Below the pieces are notes generated by a model that was given only the letters and a program-made list of their open reading frames with translations, searched no databases and was not told the DNA's origin. Of a stretch of 64,000 bases of DNA, positions 27,473-36,267 are shown one piece after another (position 1 is the first letter of the stretch; each line of letters begins with the position of its first letter). The translations under genes were made by a program, and so were the position numbers. The stretch comes from Alphaproteobacteria bacterium (GTDB taxonomy: Bacteria; Pseudomonadota; Alphaproteobacteria; ATCC43930; CGMCC-115725), in contig JASHOB010000215.1 of the NCBI GenBank assembly GCA_030041335.1, positions 88,749 through 152,748 of the forward strand, written 5' to 3'.

Positions 27473-29086
27473 CTATGTCAGTTTGGCGAAAAAATCGTTG
27501 CCTTTGTCGTCAATAACGATAAAGGCCGGGAAATCCTTCACCTCAATTCGCCAGATCGCTTCCATGCCGAGTTCGGGATAAGCCAGGGTCTCGACCTTGG
27601 TGATGCAGTCTTTGGCGAGACGCGCCGCCGGGCCGCCGATCGAGCCGAGATAGAAGCCGCCGTGTTTGCGGCAGGCTTCGCGCACCTCGGCGCCGCGATT
27701 GCCCTTGGCCAGCGTGACGAAGCTGCCGCCCGCGGCCATGAATTGATCGACATAGGAATCCATCCGTCCCGCCGTGGTTGGTCCGAACGAGCCCGCGACG
27801 TATCCGGCCGGCGTTTTAGCCGGGCCGGCATAGTAGATGGCGTGCTCGCGAAAATAGGACGGCAGAGCCTCGCCGCGGTCGAGGGTGTCCTTGAGTTTGG
27901 CGTGAGCGATGTCCCGCGCCACCACGAGCGGCCCGGTCAGCGCGAGACGCGTCTTGATCGGGTATCGCGACAGGCAGGCGCGAATTTCTGGCATCGGCCT
28001 GTTCAAGTCGACACTGACCACCTCGCCCCCGAGCCGCGCATCCTCGATCTCCGGCAGATAACGCGCCGGGTCGGTTTCGAGCTCCTCGAGGAAAATACCG
28101 TGAGCATCGATTTTGCCGAGGATCTGCCGGTCGGCGGCGCAGGACACGCCGATGCCAATCGGCAGACTGGCGCCGTGGCGCGGCAGGCGGATGACGCGGA
28201 CATCGTGGCAGAAATATTTGCCGCCGAATTGCGCACCGATGCCGTTGAGCCGCGTCAGCTGCAGTACTTCTTGCTCGAACTCGCGGTCGCGGAAAGCCTG
28301 GCCGAATGTGGTGCCCTGCGCCGGCAAGCCATCGAGGTAGCGGCAGCTCGCGAGCTTGACGGTCTTGAGATTCATTTCTGCCGAGGTGCCGCCGATCACG
28401 ATCGCCAGATGGTAAGGCGGACACGCCGCGGTGCCGAGCGTGCGGATCTTCTCGTCGAGGAATTTTACCAGCGCGTTCGGATTGAGCACGGCCTTGGTCT
28501 GCTGAAACAGGAAACTCTTGTTGGCCGAGCCGCCGCCCTTGGCGATGAACAGGAACTTATATTGGTCGCCGTCTGCGGCGAAGAGGTCGATCTGCGCCGG
28601 CAGATTATCGCCGGTGTTCACCTCGTCATAGAGCGAGAGCGGCGCGACCTGGCTGTAGCGCAGATTGCTCTCGGTATAAGTGCGTCGAATGCCGGCGGCC
28701 AATGCCGCTTCGTCGCCGCCTCCGGTCCAGACGCGCTGGCCCTTCTTGCCCATGACAATAGCGGTGCCGGTGTCCTGGCACATCGGCAAGACACGCCCCG
28801 CGGCAATGTTGGCGTTCTTCAGCAAGTCGAGCGCCACGAACCGATCATTGTCCGACGCTTCCGGATCGTCGAAGATCTGGCGCAGCTGCTGCAAATGGCC
28901 GGGGCGCAACAAATGTTGGCAATCGCGATAAGCGGCCGCTGCGAGCAGGGTCAACGCTGCGGGCGCGACCGTAACGACGGTCTCGCCGGCAAACGACGAC
29001 GTCGCGACATGGTCACTCGACAGTTTGCGATAGGGCGTAATGTCGGCGCCGAGATCGAAGAGATCGTGGAAAACAAAATCAGCCAT
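27473..29086 (-). CDS. fumA: Class I (iron-sulfur) fumarate hydratase
   Basis: This 537-residue enzyme interconverts fumarate and malate in the TCA cycle. It belongs to the oxygen-sensitive 4Fe-4S class I family, not the thermostable class II. N-terminal domain motifs include [19 protein letters not shown], with cluster Cys near 103; [19 protein letters not shown]; and [20 protein letters not shown], holding another cluster Cys. The C-terminal domain includes [20 protein letters not shown] and [20 protein letters not shown]. The gene begins 47 bases after the sspB stop. Confidence 0.95.
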   Translation of the reverse strand: MADFVFHDLFDLGADITPYRKLSSDHVATSSFAGETVVTVAPAALTLLAAAAYRDCQHLLRPGHLQQLRQIFDDPEASDNDRFVALDLLKNANIAAGRVLPMCQDTGTAIVMGKKGQRVWTGGGDEAALAAGIRRTYTESNLRYSQVAPLSLYDEVNTGDNLPAQIDLFAADGDQYKFLFIAKGGGSANKSFLFQQTKAVLNPNALVKFLDEKIRTLGTAACPPYHLAIVIGGTSAEMNLKTVKLASCRYLDGLPAQGTTFGQAFRDREFEQEVLQLTRLNGIGAQFGGKYFCHDVRVIRLPRHGASLPIGIGVSCAADRQILGKIDAHGIFLEELETDPARYLPEIEDARLGGEVVSVDLNRPMPEIRACLSRYPIKTRLALTGPLVVARDIAHAKLKDTLDRGEALPSYFREHAIYYAGPAKTPAGYVAGSFGPTTAGRMDSYVDQFMAAGGSFVTLAKGNRGAEVREACRKHGGFYLGSIGGPAARLAKDCITKVETLAYPELGMEAIWRIEVKDFPAFIVIDDKGNDFFAKLT

Positions 29087-29133
29087 CCGCGAGAGATACC
29101 GTAACCGGGCGGCTCGTCAAGCGGTAGCGGAAC

Positions 29134-29655
29134 TCACTTCTTGCGGAACGCGTCCAGCGCGACCACTTCACCCGGTTTGCTGGTGGCTTGGGCGTCTCGC
29201 TTGCCGACGGTCTTCGCCAGCGCAAGATCGGGCTGCTTTTCCACCGACTTGGGCTTGGTGTTGGTTCCCGGCTTCGCCGCAGCCGTCGTATCGGCGGCGG
29301 CATCGGCGGCCGGAAATTGCAGGCCGAATTTCACCGAAGGATCGGCAAAGGCGGCGATCGCGGCGAAGGGAATGGTGATGCGCTCGGGGCGGTTATTGAA
29401 GCTCAGGGTCACCTCGAACGCTTGTTCGCGTACCTCGAGATCCCAAAATTGGTGCTCGAGGACGATGGTCATTTCAACCGGATATTTCTGCGCGAGATGG
29501 GCGGCGAGGCAAACACCCGGCGCCCGCGTCTTGAAGGTGATGTAAAAGTGATGTGCCCCGGGAAGCCCGCTTGCCGCAGTCCGCGCCAGCGCCTCGCGCA
29601 CCACGCCCCGCATGGCGCATTCAACCATCTGATCGTATCGCAACAGATCCTTCAC
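29134..29655 (-). CDS. sspB: SspB, ClpXP specificity-enhancing factor (alpha type)
   Basis: This 173-residue adaptor binds ssrA-tagged proteins and tethers them to ClpX for degradation. The core reads LRYDQMVECAMRGVVREAL (N-terminal helix), HHFYITFKTRAPGVCL, FWDLEVREQAFEVTLSFN and FAAIAAFADPSVKFGLQF, the tag-binding beta sandwich. A flexible Ala/Lys-rich linker follows and ends in a basic segment that may dock on ClpX. I chose the GTG at 29655, preceded by GGAAG, because alpha SspB proteins start just before this helix; an ATG at 29718 is the alternative. It lies directly downstream of the ssrA tmRNA gene on the same strand. Confidence 0.93.
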   Translation of the reverse strand: MKDLLRYDQMVECAMRGVVREALARTAASGLPGAHHFYITFKTRAPGVCLAAHLAQKYPVEMTIVLEHQFWDLEVREQAFEVTLSFNNRPERITIPFAAIAAFADPSVKFGLQFPAADAAADTTAAAKPGTNTKPKSVEKQPDLALAKTVGKRDAQATSKPGEVVALDAFRKK

Positions 29656-29769
29656 AGCACGTCCGGCTTCCCACCGATTGTTTTCACCATTATTGCCGCC
29701 AACTTCTGCGGTTGGCAATGGAATGGAGGGCTTCTGTTGCCCGGTGCCCTCCGAACCGCGCTAAGAGTT

Positions 29770-30004
29770 AAGCCCTAATCCCGCAAGGGACGTTAGGCCG
29801 CAACTGCCTCAGCAGGAGCGAAGTTGTCGTTCGCACCTAAGGTTTGACCCGATAACGGTGGTATCATGCCGGGCGAAAGTCGCATCTTTACCACGCGCGT
29901 CGATCCTGTTTCGCCCCCGCAAGATGGTGGAGGCGCCGGGTACTGCCCCCGGGTCCGCAACGCTTATGCCATGCGCGGTTTATCGCCATAGTCGGTTGCC
30001 CGAC
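29770..30004 (-). ncRNA. ssrA: Circularly permuted two-piece tmRNA (alpha type)
   Basis: Reading the minus strand, the acceptor piece comes first. It begins with a GTCGG-GCAA-CCGAC hairpin and ends at 29925 in the T-arm-like CCGGG/CCCGG stem and CGCCTCCACCA with encoded CCA. A six-base linker (29919-29924) separates it from the mRNA piece, whose 5' GGGGGCG starts at 29918. GGGGGCG and CGCCTCC pair over seven bases with a G3-U70 wobble, the alanyl-tRNA synthetase identity element. AGGATCGACG follows. The tag frame at 29834-29793 encodes ANDNFAPAEAVAA and TAA. Outer ends are approximate. Processing would yield two RNAs that rescue stalled ribosomes and tag the peptides for ClpXP via SspB. Confidence 0.93.
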
Positions 30005-30010
30005 GCACCA

Positions 30011-30038
30011 AATATAAGACATTTGCAGGTAACCGCAA
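30011..30038 (-). promoter_or_regulatory. Probable sigma-70 promoter of ssrA
   Basis: On the minus strand TTGCGG (30038-30033) and TATATT (30016-30011) are spaced by 16 bases. Initiation about seven bases on, near 30004, would start the acceptor-piece hairpin. The site lies inside the 88-base region that must also hold the start of divergent thyX transcription. Confidence 0.6.
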
Positions 30039-30092
30039 TCCCGGCGCGAGTCGCCCTTTGAGCGCGCGCGACTCTTGTCTAAAGTTCGGGCC

Positions 30093-31049
30093 ATGCCTTT
30101 GACCCCGGAACAGCAGGCCGAGATCGATCGACAGCGCGACGAGACCCAGCCGACGCGCCGTGCCACGGTGCCTGCATTAGAGCTGATTCTTTATCAACCG
30201 GTATCGGTGCTCGATCATGGGTTCGTGCGCGTCGTCGACTATATGGGTGACGATGCCGCGGTGGTGCAGGCAGCGCGCGTCTCCTATGGCCGCGGCACCA
30301 AACGCGTCAGCGAGGACCGCGGCTTGATCCACTATCTCATGCGCCACCGTCACACCACGCCGTTTGAGATGTGCGAGATCAAATTCCACGTGAAGCTGCC
30401 AATCTTTGTGGCGCGGCAGTGGATCCGCCATCGCACCGCGAACGTCAACGAATATTCGGCGCGTTATTCAATCCTTGACAAGGAATTCTATATCCCGGCG
30501 CCAGACCAGCTCGCCGCGCAATCGCGAACGAATCGCCAAGGCCGCGGCGCACTGCTCGAGGGCGATGAAGCCGCGCACGTTCTGGCACTGCTCAGGGCCG
30601 ACGCCGAACGCGCCTATGCCTCCTATACCGAGATGCTGAACGACGATGAGCGCGGCGCGGCACGTGACCCCGAGCGGCAGGGGCTGGCGCGAGAACTGGC
30701 GCGCATGAACCTGTCCCTCAACTTTTACACGCAATGGTATTGGAAGACCGATCTGTTCAACCTGATGAACTTTCTCGCTCTGCGTGGCGACCGCCACGCG
30801 CAATATGAGATCCGCGCTTATGCGGCCGCGATGCTCGTTATGCTCGACCGCTGGGTGCCGATGACAGCCGAGGCGTTCCGCCAATACCGGTTGGGCGGCG
30901 CGCATCTCTCGGAAAAGAGCCTCGCGGTGGTCAAGCGGCTGATCGCCGGCGACCGGGTAAGCTGCAGGGAGAGCGGACTGTCCAAGCGCGAATGGGCGGA
31001 ATTGATGGAGACTCTCGGGCGCCTCGACGGCCCGGATGAAATCGCATAA
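30093..31049 (+). CDS. thyX: Flavin-dependent thymidylate synthase ThyX
   Basis: This 318-residue enzyme makes dTMP from dUMP using FAD, NADPH and methylene-tetrahydrofolate. The signature RHRTxxxNExSxRY is at residues 112-125 ([14 protein letters not shown]). Other family features are [21 protein letters not shown] and [24 protein letters not shown] chose the ATG at 30093; a TTG in frame at 30075 is possible but less likely. The gene is divergent from ssrA. No thyA is in the window. Confidence 0.95.
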   Translation: MPLTPEQQAEIDRQRDETQPTRRATVPALELILYQPVSVLDHGFVRVVDYMGDDAAVVQAARVSYGRGTKRVSEDRGLIHYLMRHRHTTPFEMCEIKFHVKLPIFVARQWIRHRTANVNEYSARYSILDKEFYIPAPDQLAAQSRTNRQGRGALLEGDEAAHVLALLRADAERAYASYTEMLNDDERGAARDPERQGLARELARMNLSLNFYTQWYWKTDLFNLMNFLALRGDRHAQYEIRAYAAAMLVMLDRWVPMTAEAFRQYRLGGAHLSEKSLAVVKRLIAGDRVSCRESGLSKREWAELMETLGRLDGPDEIA

Positions 31050-31079
31050 AGATTGCCGCCTCGGGCAGGACCAGGAGCA

Positions 31080-31941
31080 CATTCGTCGTTGCACCGCATA
31101 TCGGCTGCACGAGTGGGTCGCGGAAGAAATGGGCTATTTCCGCGATGGGGCCTCGACTACCAATTCCGCGAGGTGATCCCGCAGCCGGCGGGAAAGTCGA
31201 AGCACGATCTCGGCGCCTATCAGACTTTTGAGACTGGCCGCGCCTGCGATGTCAGCGGCGCTTGCATCGGACGGTCAACGTCGCGGCCCTCGTTTCGGGT
31301 CATGGCAAGCTCTACGCCGACGCCTACTCGATCGCGACCGCCGGCATTTTCGTGCCTCGCGACAGCAAGGTTGAGAACCCGGAGGATCTGGCAGACGTGG
31401 CGATTTCAGTGGGCTACCAAGCCGGCAGCCATGACGCGAGCATCCAGGCGCTCGAGCAGTCCGTGACTTAGAGCGATATCAGCCTGACGTTCACCGATGG
31501 TCTGTTGTTTAGCCGCGTGGAGCGGCTGTTCGACCGCCGCGTCCCGGCGGTCGCGCTGTTCAGCGGCCCCCGCCATTTCGCTGCGCAGCCCGGCTTCCGC
31601 AAGGTCATCGATACCACCTTCATGATGGCGTCGATGGTCACGGGAAACCCCGACGCCGAAGACCTGCGCAAATATTTGAGGGCGTTGCGCTGTACCCAGC
31701 GCGACATTGATCGGCCCCCGAGCGCGATACTCACTAATACAAGAATGAATTTCGGGCGCGCTTCCATTCCCAGATGGGTACGCGGCGCTGGGGTCCGGGC
31801 GAGCGCATCGTGTTCGAGCCCTATACCAAGGAAACCCTCGACGGGTGGTTGCGCTGGATTGCCGCTTACGGCATGTTTCCCGACGGCACGACGGGCTCGG
31901 GCAACTACGCGCAATCGATCATTAGGTTCGAAAATGCGTAA
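31080..31941 (+). pseudogene. Broken ABC transporter substrate-binding protein gene
   Basis: Consecutive frames reconstruct one periplasmic substrate-binding protein of the NMT1/SsuA-like type. Frame one gives HEWVAEEMGYFRDG. A shift leads to LDYQFREVIPQPAGKS and GAYQTFETGRACDVSGAC. A second shift at about 31260 leads to TVNVAALVSGHGKLYADAYS and KVENPEDLADVAISVGYQAG. An in-frame stop occurs at 31469-31471. The frame then resumes with ISLTFTDGLLFSRVE and IDTTFMMASMVTGNP. A third shift and another stop precede YKNEFRARFHSQM and RIVFEPYTKETLDGW, ending at 31941. At least three frameshifts and two stops make it non-functional. The missing N-terminus would have carried the signal peptide. Confidence 0.85.
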
Positions 31942-32086
31942 GCTGCATTCCGCCATCAATGGCTCGTCGCCCAGCGACGGACGCATGATCTGACCACAAC
32001 GCCGCATCACCTCCGTGACATTTTTTTTATCCTATTGCCGTCGATCTTGCGCTAAACCGTGTGCGATGAGTTTCGGGGAATAGTGG

Positions 32087-33493
32087 GTGAGTGACGTAGC
32101 GCGCCGGCGGTTCTTGCAAGGTGGCGCCGCGCTGGTCGGAGCGGCACTGCTCGATGGCATCGGCTCTGGGCCGGTGACGGCGGCGCCGGGAAGCCTCAAG
32201 GACATTGATCATTTTATCATCCTGACCAAGGAGAATCGCTCCTTCGATCATTATTTTGGCACGCTGGCGGGCGTTCGCGGGTTCAGTGACGTGACGGCGA
32301 TGCGGTTGCCCGGCGGCCGCAGCGTGTTCGAGCAGAACGACGAGCAGGCACACCGCCTCGTCTTGCCGTTCCATCTCGACACCAAACGGACGAATTCGGA
32401 ACGTCTCTACTCGACCGACCACAGTTGGCACGGACAGCACGGCGCGTGGAACGGCGGCAAGATGGACCGCTGGATTGCGGCCCACCGCACCATCGATGGT
32501 GCCTTGGCGCCGTTGACGATGGGCTTTATGACGCGCGCCGACCTGCCGTTCTATTACGCGCTCGCCGACGCTTTCACTGTCTGTGACAATTGCCACGCCT
32601 CGATGCTGGGACCTACCCATCCCAACCGCTACTTCCTGATGACCGCAACCATTGATCCCGCCGGCAAAGACGGCGGTCCGGCGCTTGACAATTCGCTGCG
32701 GCAAGTACGCTGGGAAACCTATCCGGAGCGGCTCGATCGCGCCGGCATTTCGTGGCGCGTTTACCATGATTTCGACGACTATTTCTGCAACGTCCTTCGA
32801 TTTTTTGTCCAATATCAGAAGGCGCCGCCGACCTCGTCGCTGTTTCACAACGCCCGACTCAACCGGCCGCTTTACGAATTCCTGTGGGATTTGCGGCACG
32901 GCAATATTCCCCAGGTAAGCTGGGTGGTGCCGCCTTCCTATCAAAGCGAGCACCCAGACTTCCTGCCGGCAGCCGGCGAAGATCATACCCGCCAGATCCT
33001 CGAGGCGCTGTGGTCGAATCCCGAGCTCTGGGCGCGCACCGCGCTTATCCTCAACTATGACGAGAACGACGGACTGTTTGACCATGTCCTGCCGCCGACC
33101 CCTCCTCCCGGAGTCGCGGACGAATATATCGGCGATCTGCCGATCGGGCTTGGTTTTCGGGTGCCATGCCTGGTGATCTCGCCGTGGAGCCGCGGCGGCT
33201 ATGTGTGCAGCGACGTGTTTGACCACACCTCGACGCTCCGCCTCTTGGAGGCACGCTTTGGCGTCGAGGTCGCGAACCTCAGCAAATGGCGGCGATCGGT
33301 TACCGGCGACCTCACGACCGCATTCTCCTTCGGCCAGCCGCCGCGCCTCGACGTGCCGCAGCTGCCGGAGACGACGCATGCGCTACTGGTGGCGCAGGAT
33401 AGCGCGATGGCGTACCCGCGGCCGGAGCCGCCGGCGATCCCGTCGATGCCTCAGCAAGAGCCCGGTGTCCGGCCCCGTCCGGCGGCGGCTTGA
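32087..33493 (+). CDS. Tat-exported phosphoesterase (phospholipase C / acid phosphatase family)
   Basis: This 468-residue protein starts at GTG. It carries a twin-arginine signal, ARRRFLQGGAALVGAALL, for folded export. The mature enzyme opens with the phosphoesterase family (PF04185) block DHFIILTKENRSFDHYFGTL. Further features are CDNCHASMLGPTHPNRYFLM, VVPPSYQSEHPDF, and LILNYDENDGLFDHVLPPTPP with the metal-binding Asp/Glu cluster. The C-terminal Pro-rich tail is unusual. Such enzymes hydrolyse phospholipids or phosphomonoesters in the periplasm. No sign of a phosphate-starvation box is clear upstream. The specific substrate is unknown. Confidence 0.9.
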   Translation: MSDVARRRFLQGGAALVGAALLDGIGSGPVTAAPGSLKDIDHFIILTKENRSFDHYFGTLAGVRGFSDVTAMRLPGGRSVFEQNDEQAHRLVLPFHLDTKRTNSERLYSTDHSWHGQHGAWNGGKMDRWIAAHRTIDGALAPLTMGFMTRADLPFYYALADAFTVCDNCHASMLGPTHPNRYFLMTATIDPAGKDGGPALDNSLRQVRWETYPERLDRAGISWRVYHDFDDYFCNVLRFFVQYQKAPPTSSLFHNARLNRPLYEFLWDLRHGNIPQVSWVVPPSYQSEHPDFLPAAGEDHTRQILEALWSNPELWARTALILNYDENDGLFDHVLPPTPPPGVADEYIGDLPIGLGFRVPCLVISPWSRGGYVCSDVFDHTSTLRLLEARFGVEVANLSKWRRSVTGDLTTAFSFGQPPRLDVPQLPETTHALLVAQDSAMAYPRPEPPAIPSMPQQEPGVRPRPAAA

Positions 33494-33682
33494 TGGCGGT
33501 CCCGTCCTTGCCACGAGAAAATCGCAGCCGTTACCGCGTTCGGGTCGAGCGCGGTGCGATATGGTGCGAAAGCGAGCACGGCCGGCAATCAGATCGGCCT
33601 GACATTTTCACGCGCTTCGGCGGGTGACGCCACACACTTGCAATGCTAGCGTCGGCAAGATTCGTAGCCGGCGGAGGGAAGC

Positions 33683-35095
33683 ATGTCTGGGTTTGAAGGG
33701 TTTCCGGGGAGCGTCGTCCGCGCCAAGCTCAGCCATCCGGTCATCGATGCCGACGCGCATATCCTCGAGAGCGATTTCGCACATCTCGATTTCGTGCGCG
33801 AACTTGCCGGCGAAAGCACGGTCAAGACAGTGGCGGCGTTCACTGCGCATCACGGTCCGACGGTGCGCGGCTTCTGGTGGGGATTGCCGTCGGGCGACCA
33901 CACCGCCGACCGTGCCATGGCTCAGCTGCCGCGCTATTTCCGCTCGCGCATGGACGAGCTCGGCATCGACTTCGCGCATTGCTACACGACGCGCGGTTTG
34001 AGCCATATCTATTTCCCCGATGACGCAGCGCGGCGCGCCAGCTGCCGCGCCCTCAACATGCTCTACGCCGAGATGTTTGCCGATGTCGGCGACCGGTTGC
34101 GGCCGGTGGCGGTGATTCCGACCTACACGCCGCAAGAGGCCATCGAAGAACTTGAATTCGCGGTGACAACGCTCGGCCACAAGGCGGTGATGATAGGCAC
34201 GGAGCTGCGGGGACCCGGACGTGAGGTCACCGGGAAGGATCCGTTCTTGTCGCCGCCACAGGCGACCCGCTCGATCGTGATGGATTCACCCTATGACTTC
34301 GATCCGTTCTGGCGCAAATGCATCGAACTGAAGGTCACGCCGGTATGCCACACCTCGTCGCGCGGCATCGGTTACCGGGCCAGCCCGAGCAACTACGTCT
34401 TCAACCACCTTGGCGATTTTGCCGGCGGCGCCGAATTCTTCTGCCGCTCGTTGATCTTCAGCGGCGTCACGCGGCGCTTCCCGCAATTGAGCTTCGCGTT
34501 TCTTGAGGGGGGCGTGGGTTGGGCGGTCAATCTCCTTAACGATATCGTCGAGCACTGGGAAAAGCGTAATGCCAAGGCGATGGCCAGGAATCTTGACCCA
34601 ACACTTCTCGATATCGAACTCTTGGCGCGGCTGTTCCACGAATATGGGGGCCCGCGCCTCACCAGCGAACGCTTGCGCGCCAACCCCCATGGCAGCCGGT
34701 TTTCGGAGCGGCCCGAATCGATCGACGAATTTGCCGCCTGCGCGCTGACCGAGCTACGGCAATTGCGGGAGCTCTTTGTCGATCCCTTCTTTTTCGGCTG
34801 CGAGGCCGATGACCGCATGATCGCGACCGCCTTTAACCGCCGCCTTAATCCTTTGGGCGCCGAACTGAAGCCGGTCTTCGGCTCCGATATTGGGCATTGG
34901 GACGTAATCGATGCCAGCAGCGTTCTCACCGAGGCATGGAGCTTGGTGAATGCCAAATTGCTGACGGAAGAGAATTTCCGCGAGTTTACCTTCGTCAATC
35001 CGGCGATGATGCACCTGTCGATGAACCCCGACTATTACCGCGGTACCGCGATTGAGGACGCGGCCGCAGCGCTGCTGCGGTCAAACGTGCCGTGA
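33683..35095 (+). CDS. Amidohydrolase 2 family metal-dependent hydrolase/decarboxylase
   Basis: This 470-residue TIM-barrel enzyme belongs to the PF04909 family, which includes aromatic acid decarboxylases and hydrolases. Metal ligands are suggested by HPVIDADAHILES (DxH type), VTPVCHTSSRG (His) and FGSDIGHWD (Asp). FAFLEGGVGWAVNLLNDIVEHW is typical of the larger amidohydrolase subgroup. The start has GGAGGGAAGC a few bases upstream. Its stop overlaps the GTG start of the flavin monooxygenase (GTGA), so the pair is translationally coupled. Together they could hydroxylate and then decarboxylate or hydrolyse an aromatic or heterocyclic acid; that is inference. Confidence 0.9.
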   Translation: MSGFEGFPGSVVRAKLSHPVIDADAHILESDFAHLDFVRELAGESTVKTVAAFTAHHGPTVRGFWWGLPSGDHTADRAMAQLPRYFRSRMDELGIDFAHCYTTRGLSHIYFPDDAARRASCRALNMLYAEMFADVGDRLRPVAVIPTYTPQEAIEELEFAVTTLGHKAVMIGTELRGPGREVTGKDPFLSPPQATRSIVMDSPYDFDPFWRKCIELKVTPVCHTSSRGIGYRASPSNYVFNHLGDFAGGAEFFCRSLIFSGVTRRFPQLSFAFLEGGVGWAVNLLNDIVEHWEKRNAKAMARNLDPTLLDIELLARLFHEYGGPRLTSERLRANPHGSRFSERPESIDEFAACALTELRQLRELFVDPFFFGCEADDRMIATAFNRRLNPLGAELKPVFGSDIGHWDVIDASSVLTEAWSLVNAKLLTEENFREFTFVNPAMMHLSMNPDYYRGTAIEDAAAALLRSNVP

Positions 35096-36246
35096 GCTAC
35101 ACCGGCAAGGTCGCAATTGTCGGCGCCGGGATCGGCGGACTGGCGCTTGCCGGCTTCCTGTCCAGGCGCGGGATCAGCGTCACCGTCTATGAGCAGGCGA
35201 AGGCCTTTCAGCGCGTCGGCGCCGGCATTCAGATGAGCCCCAATGCCATCCAGGTATTGCGCGGATTGGGGCTTGAGCCGCGCATCAGGGGCCTCGCCTT
35301 CGCGCCGCGCTCATGGAGCAACCGGGTTTGGGACAGCGGCGACCGTCTTTTCGACCTGACTTTCGGCGACGATGCCGAAGCGCGCTACGGTGCGCCTTAC
35401 CTGTTGATGCATCGCGGCGATCTGCATGCGGCGCTGTTCTCAGCAGTGCCTGCCGAGCTGATCGTCTTCAGTCGAGCGCTTCTGGGCATCGACCATGAAC
35501 GCGGCGCGCTCACCTTGCGCTTTGCGGATGGCGGCTCGGCACGTGCCGACGCGGTGATCGGGGCCGACGGCGTTCATTCCAAGGTTCGCGAGATTCTGCT
35601 CGGGCGGGAGAAACCGCGCTTCACCGGGCGCATCGCCCACCGCACCGTGTTTCCATCATCGTTGATGCAGGGTTATCTGGTTGAGACCTGCACCAAGTGG
35701 TGGGGTCCGGACCGACATATCGTGATTTACCCCGTCAATCCGCGGCGTGACGAAACCTATTTCGTGACCAGCGTGCCCGACCCGACATGGGACGTCGAAT
35801 CGTGGTCGGCGCAGGGCAACATGGCGCAGGTGCGCCGCGCCTTCGCCGGGTTCCACGACGACGTGCAGCGCGTCCTGGCCCATTGTCCTTCGGTGCACCA
35901 ATGGGCGCTGTTCGAGCGCGATCCATTGCCACGCTGGACCGATGGCGCGATCGCCCTCCTCGGCGATGCCTGTCATCCGATGACCCCCTATATGGCGCAA
36001 GGTGCCGCAACCGCCTTGGAGGATGCCGCCATGCTGGCGCGTTCGCTCGATGCGACCGACGATCCGGCCGATGCCTTTCCCCGTTACGAGAGAGCCCGCC
36101 GCGAAAGAACGGCCCGCATTCAGCTTACTTCGCGGCAGAACACTTGGGGCAAGACCGCGGTCGATCCCGGCTGGGTCTATGGCTACGACGTGTGGCAAGC
36201 GCCGCTGGCCCCCGCGGCATCAACCGCCCGGTCACGGGCCCGATGA
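35092..36246 (+). CDS. FAD-dependent aromatic monooxygenase (salicylate / 6-hydroxynicotinate hydroxylase-like)
   Basis: This 384-residue class A flavin monooxygenase starts at GTG overlapping the amidohydrolase stop. VAIVGAGIGGLALAGFLSRR is the Rossmann FAD motif (residues 7-26), RVGAGIQMSPNAIQVLRGLG the adjacent loop, ADAVIGADGVHSKVRE the DG motif, and LLGDACHPMTPYMAQGAA the GD motif for FAD ribityl binding. The length and motif spacing resemble salicylate hydroxylase and NicC-type decarboxylating hydroxylases. The substrate is unknown. Confidence 0.92.
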   Translation: MSYTGKVAIVGAGIGGLALAGFLSRRGISVTVYEQAKAFQRVGAGIQMSPNAIQVLRGLGLEPRIRGLAFAPRSWSNRVWDSGDRLFDLTFGDDAEARYGAPYLLMHRGDLHAALFSAVPAELIVFSRALLGIDHERGALTLRFADGGSARADAVIGADGVHSKVREILLGREKPRFTGRIAHRTVFPSSLMQGYLVETCTKWWGPDRHIVIYPVNPRRDETYFVTSVPDPTWDVESWSAQGNMAQVRRAFAGFHDDVQRVLAHCPSVHQWALFERDPLPRWTDGAIALLGDACHPMTPYMAQGAATALEDAAMLARSLDATDDPADAFPRYERARRERTARIQLTSRQNTWGKTAVDPGWVYGYDVWQAPLAPAASTARSRAR

Positions 36247-36267
36247 AGCAATCGGCCGCAGTCCCGA

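Noticed and set aside
27374..29104. Plus-strand frame of 576 codons antisense to fumarase
   Set aside because: High GC makes the antisense frame open; the composition is atypical and the fumarase is unambiguous.
29888..30061. Short protein-coding frames on both strands between sspB and thyX
   Set aside because: The interval is fully explained by the tmRNA gene and its promoter.
32027..33379. Minus-strand frame of 450 codons antisense to the phosphoesterase
   Set aside because: Arg/Val/His-rich without motifs; the plus strand carries a Tat signal and family blocks.
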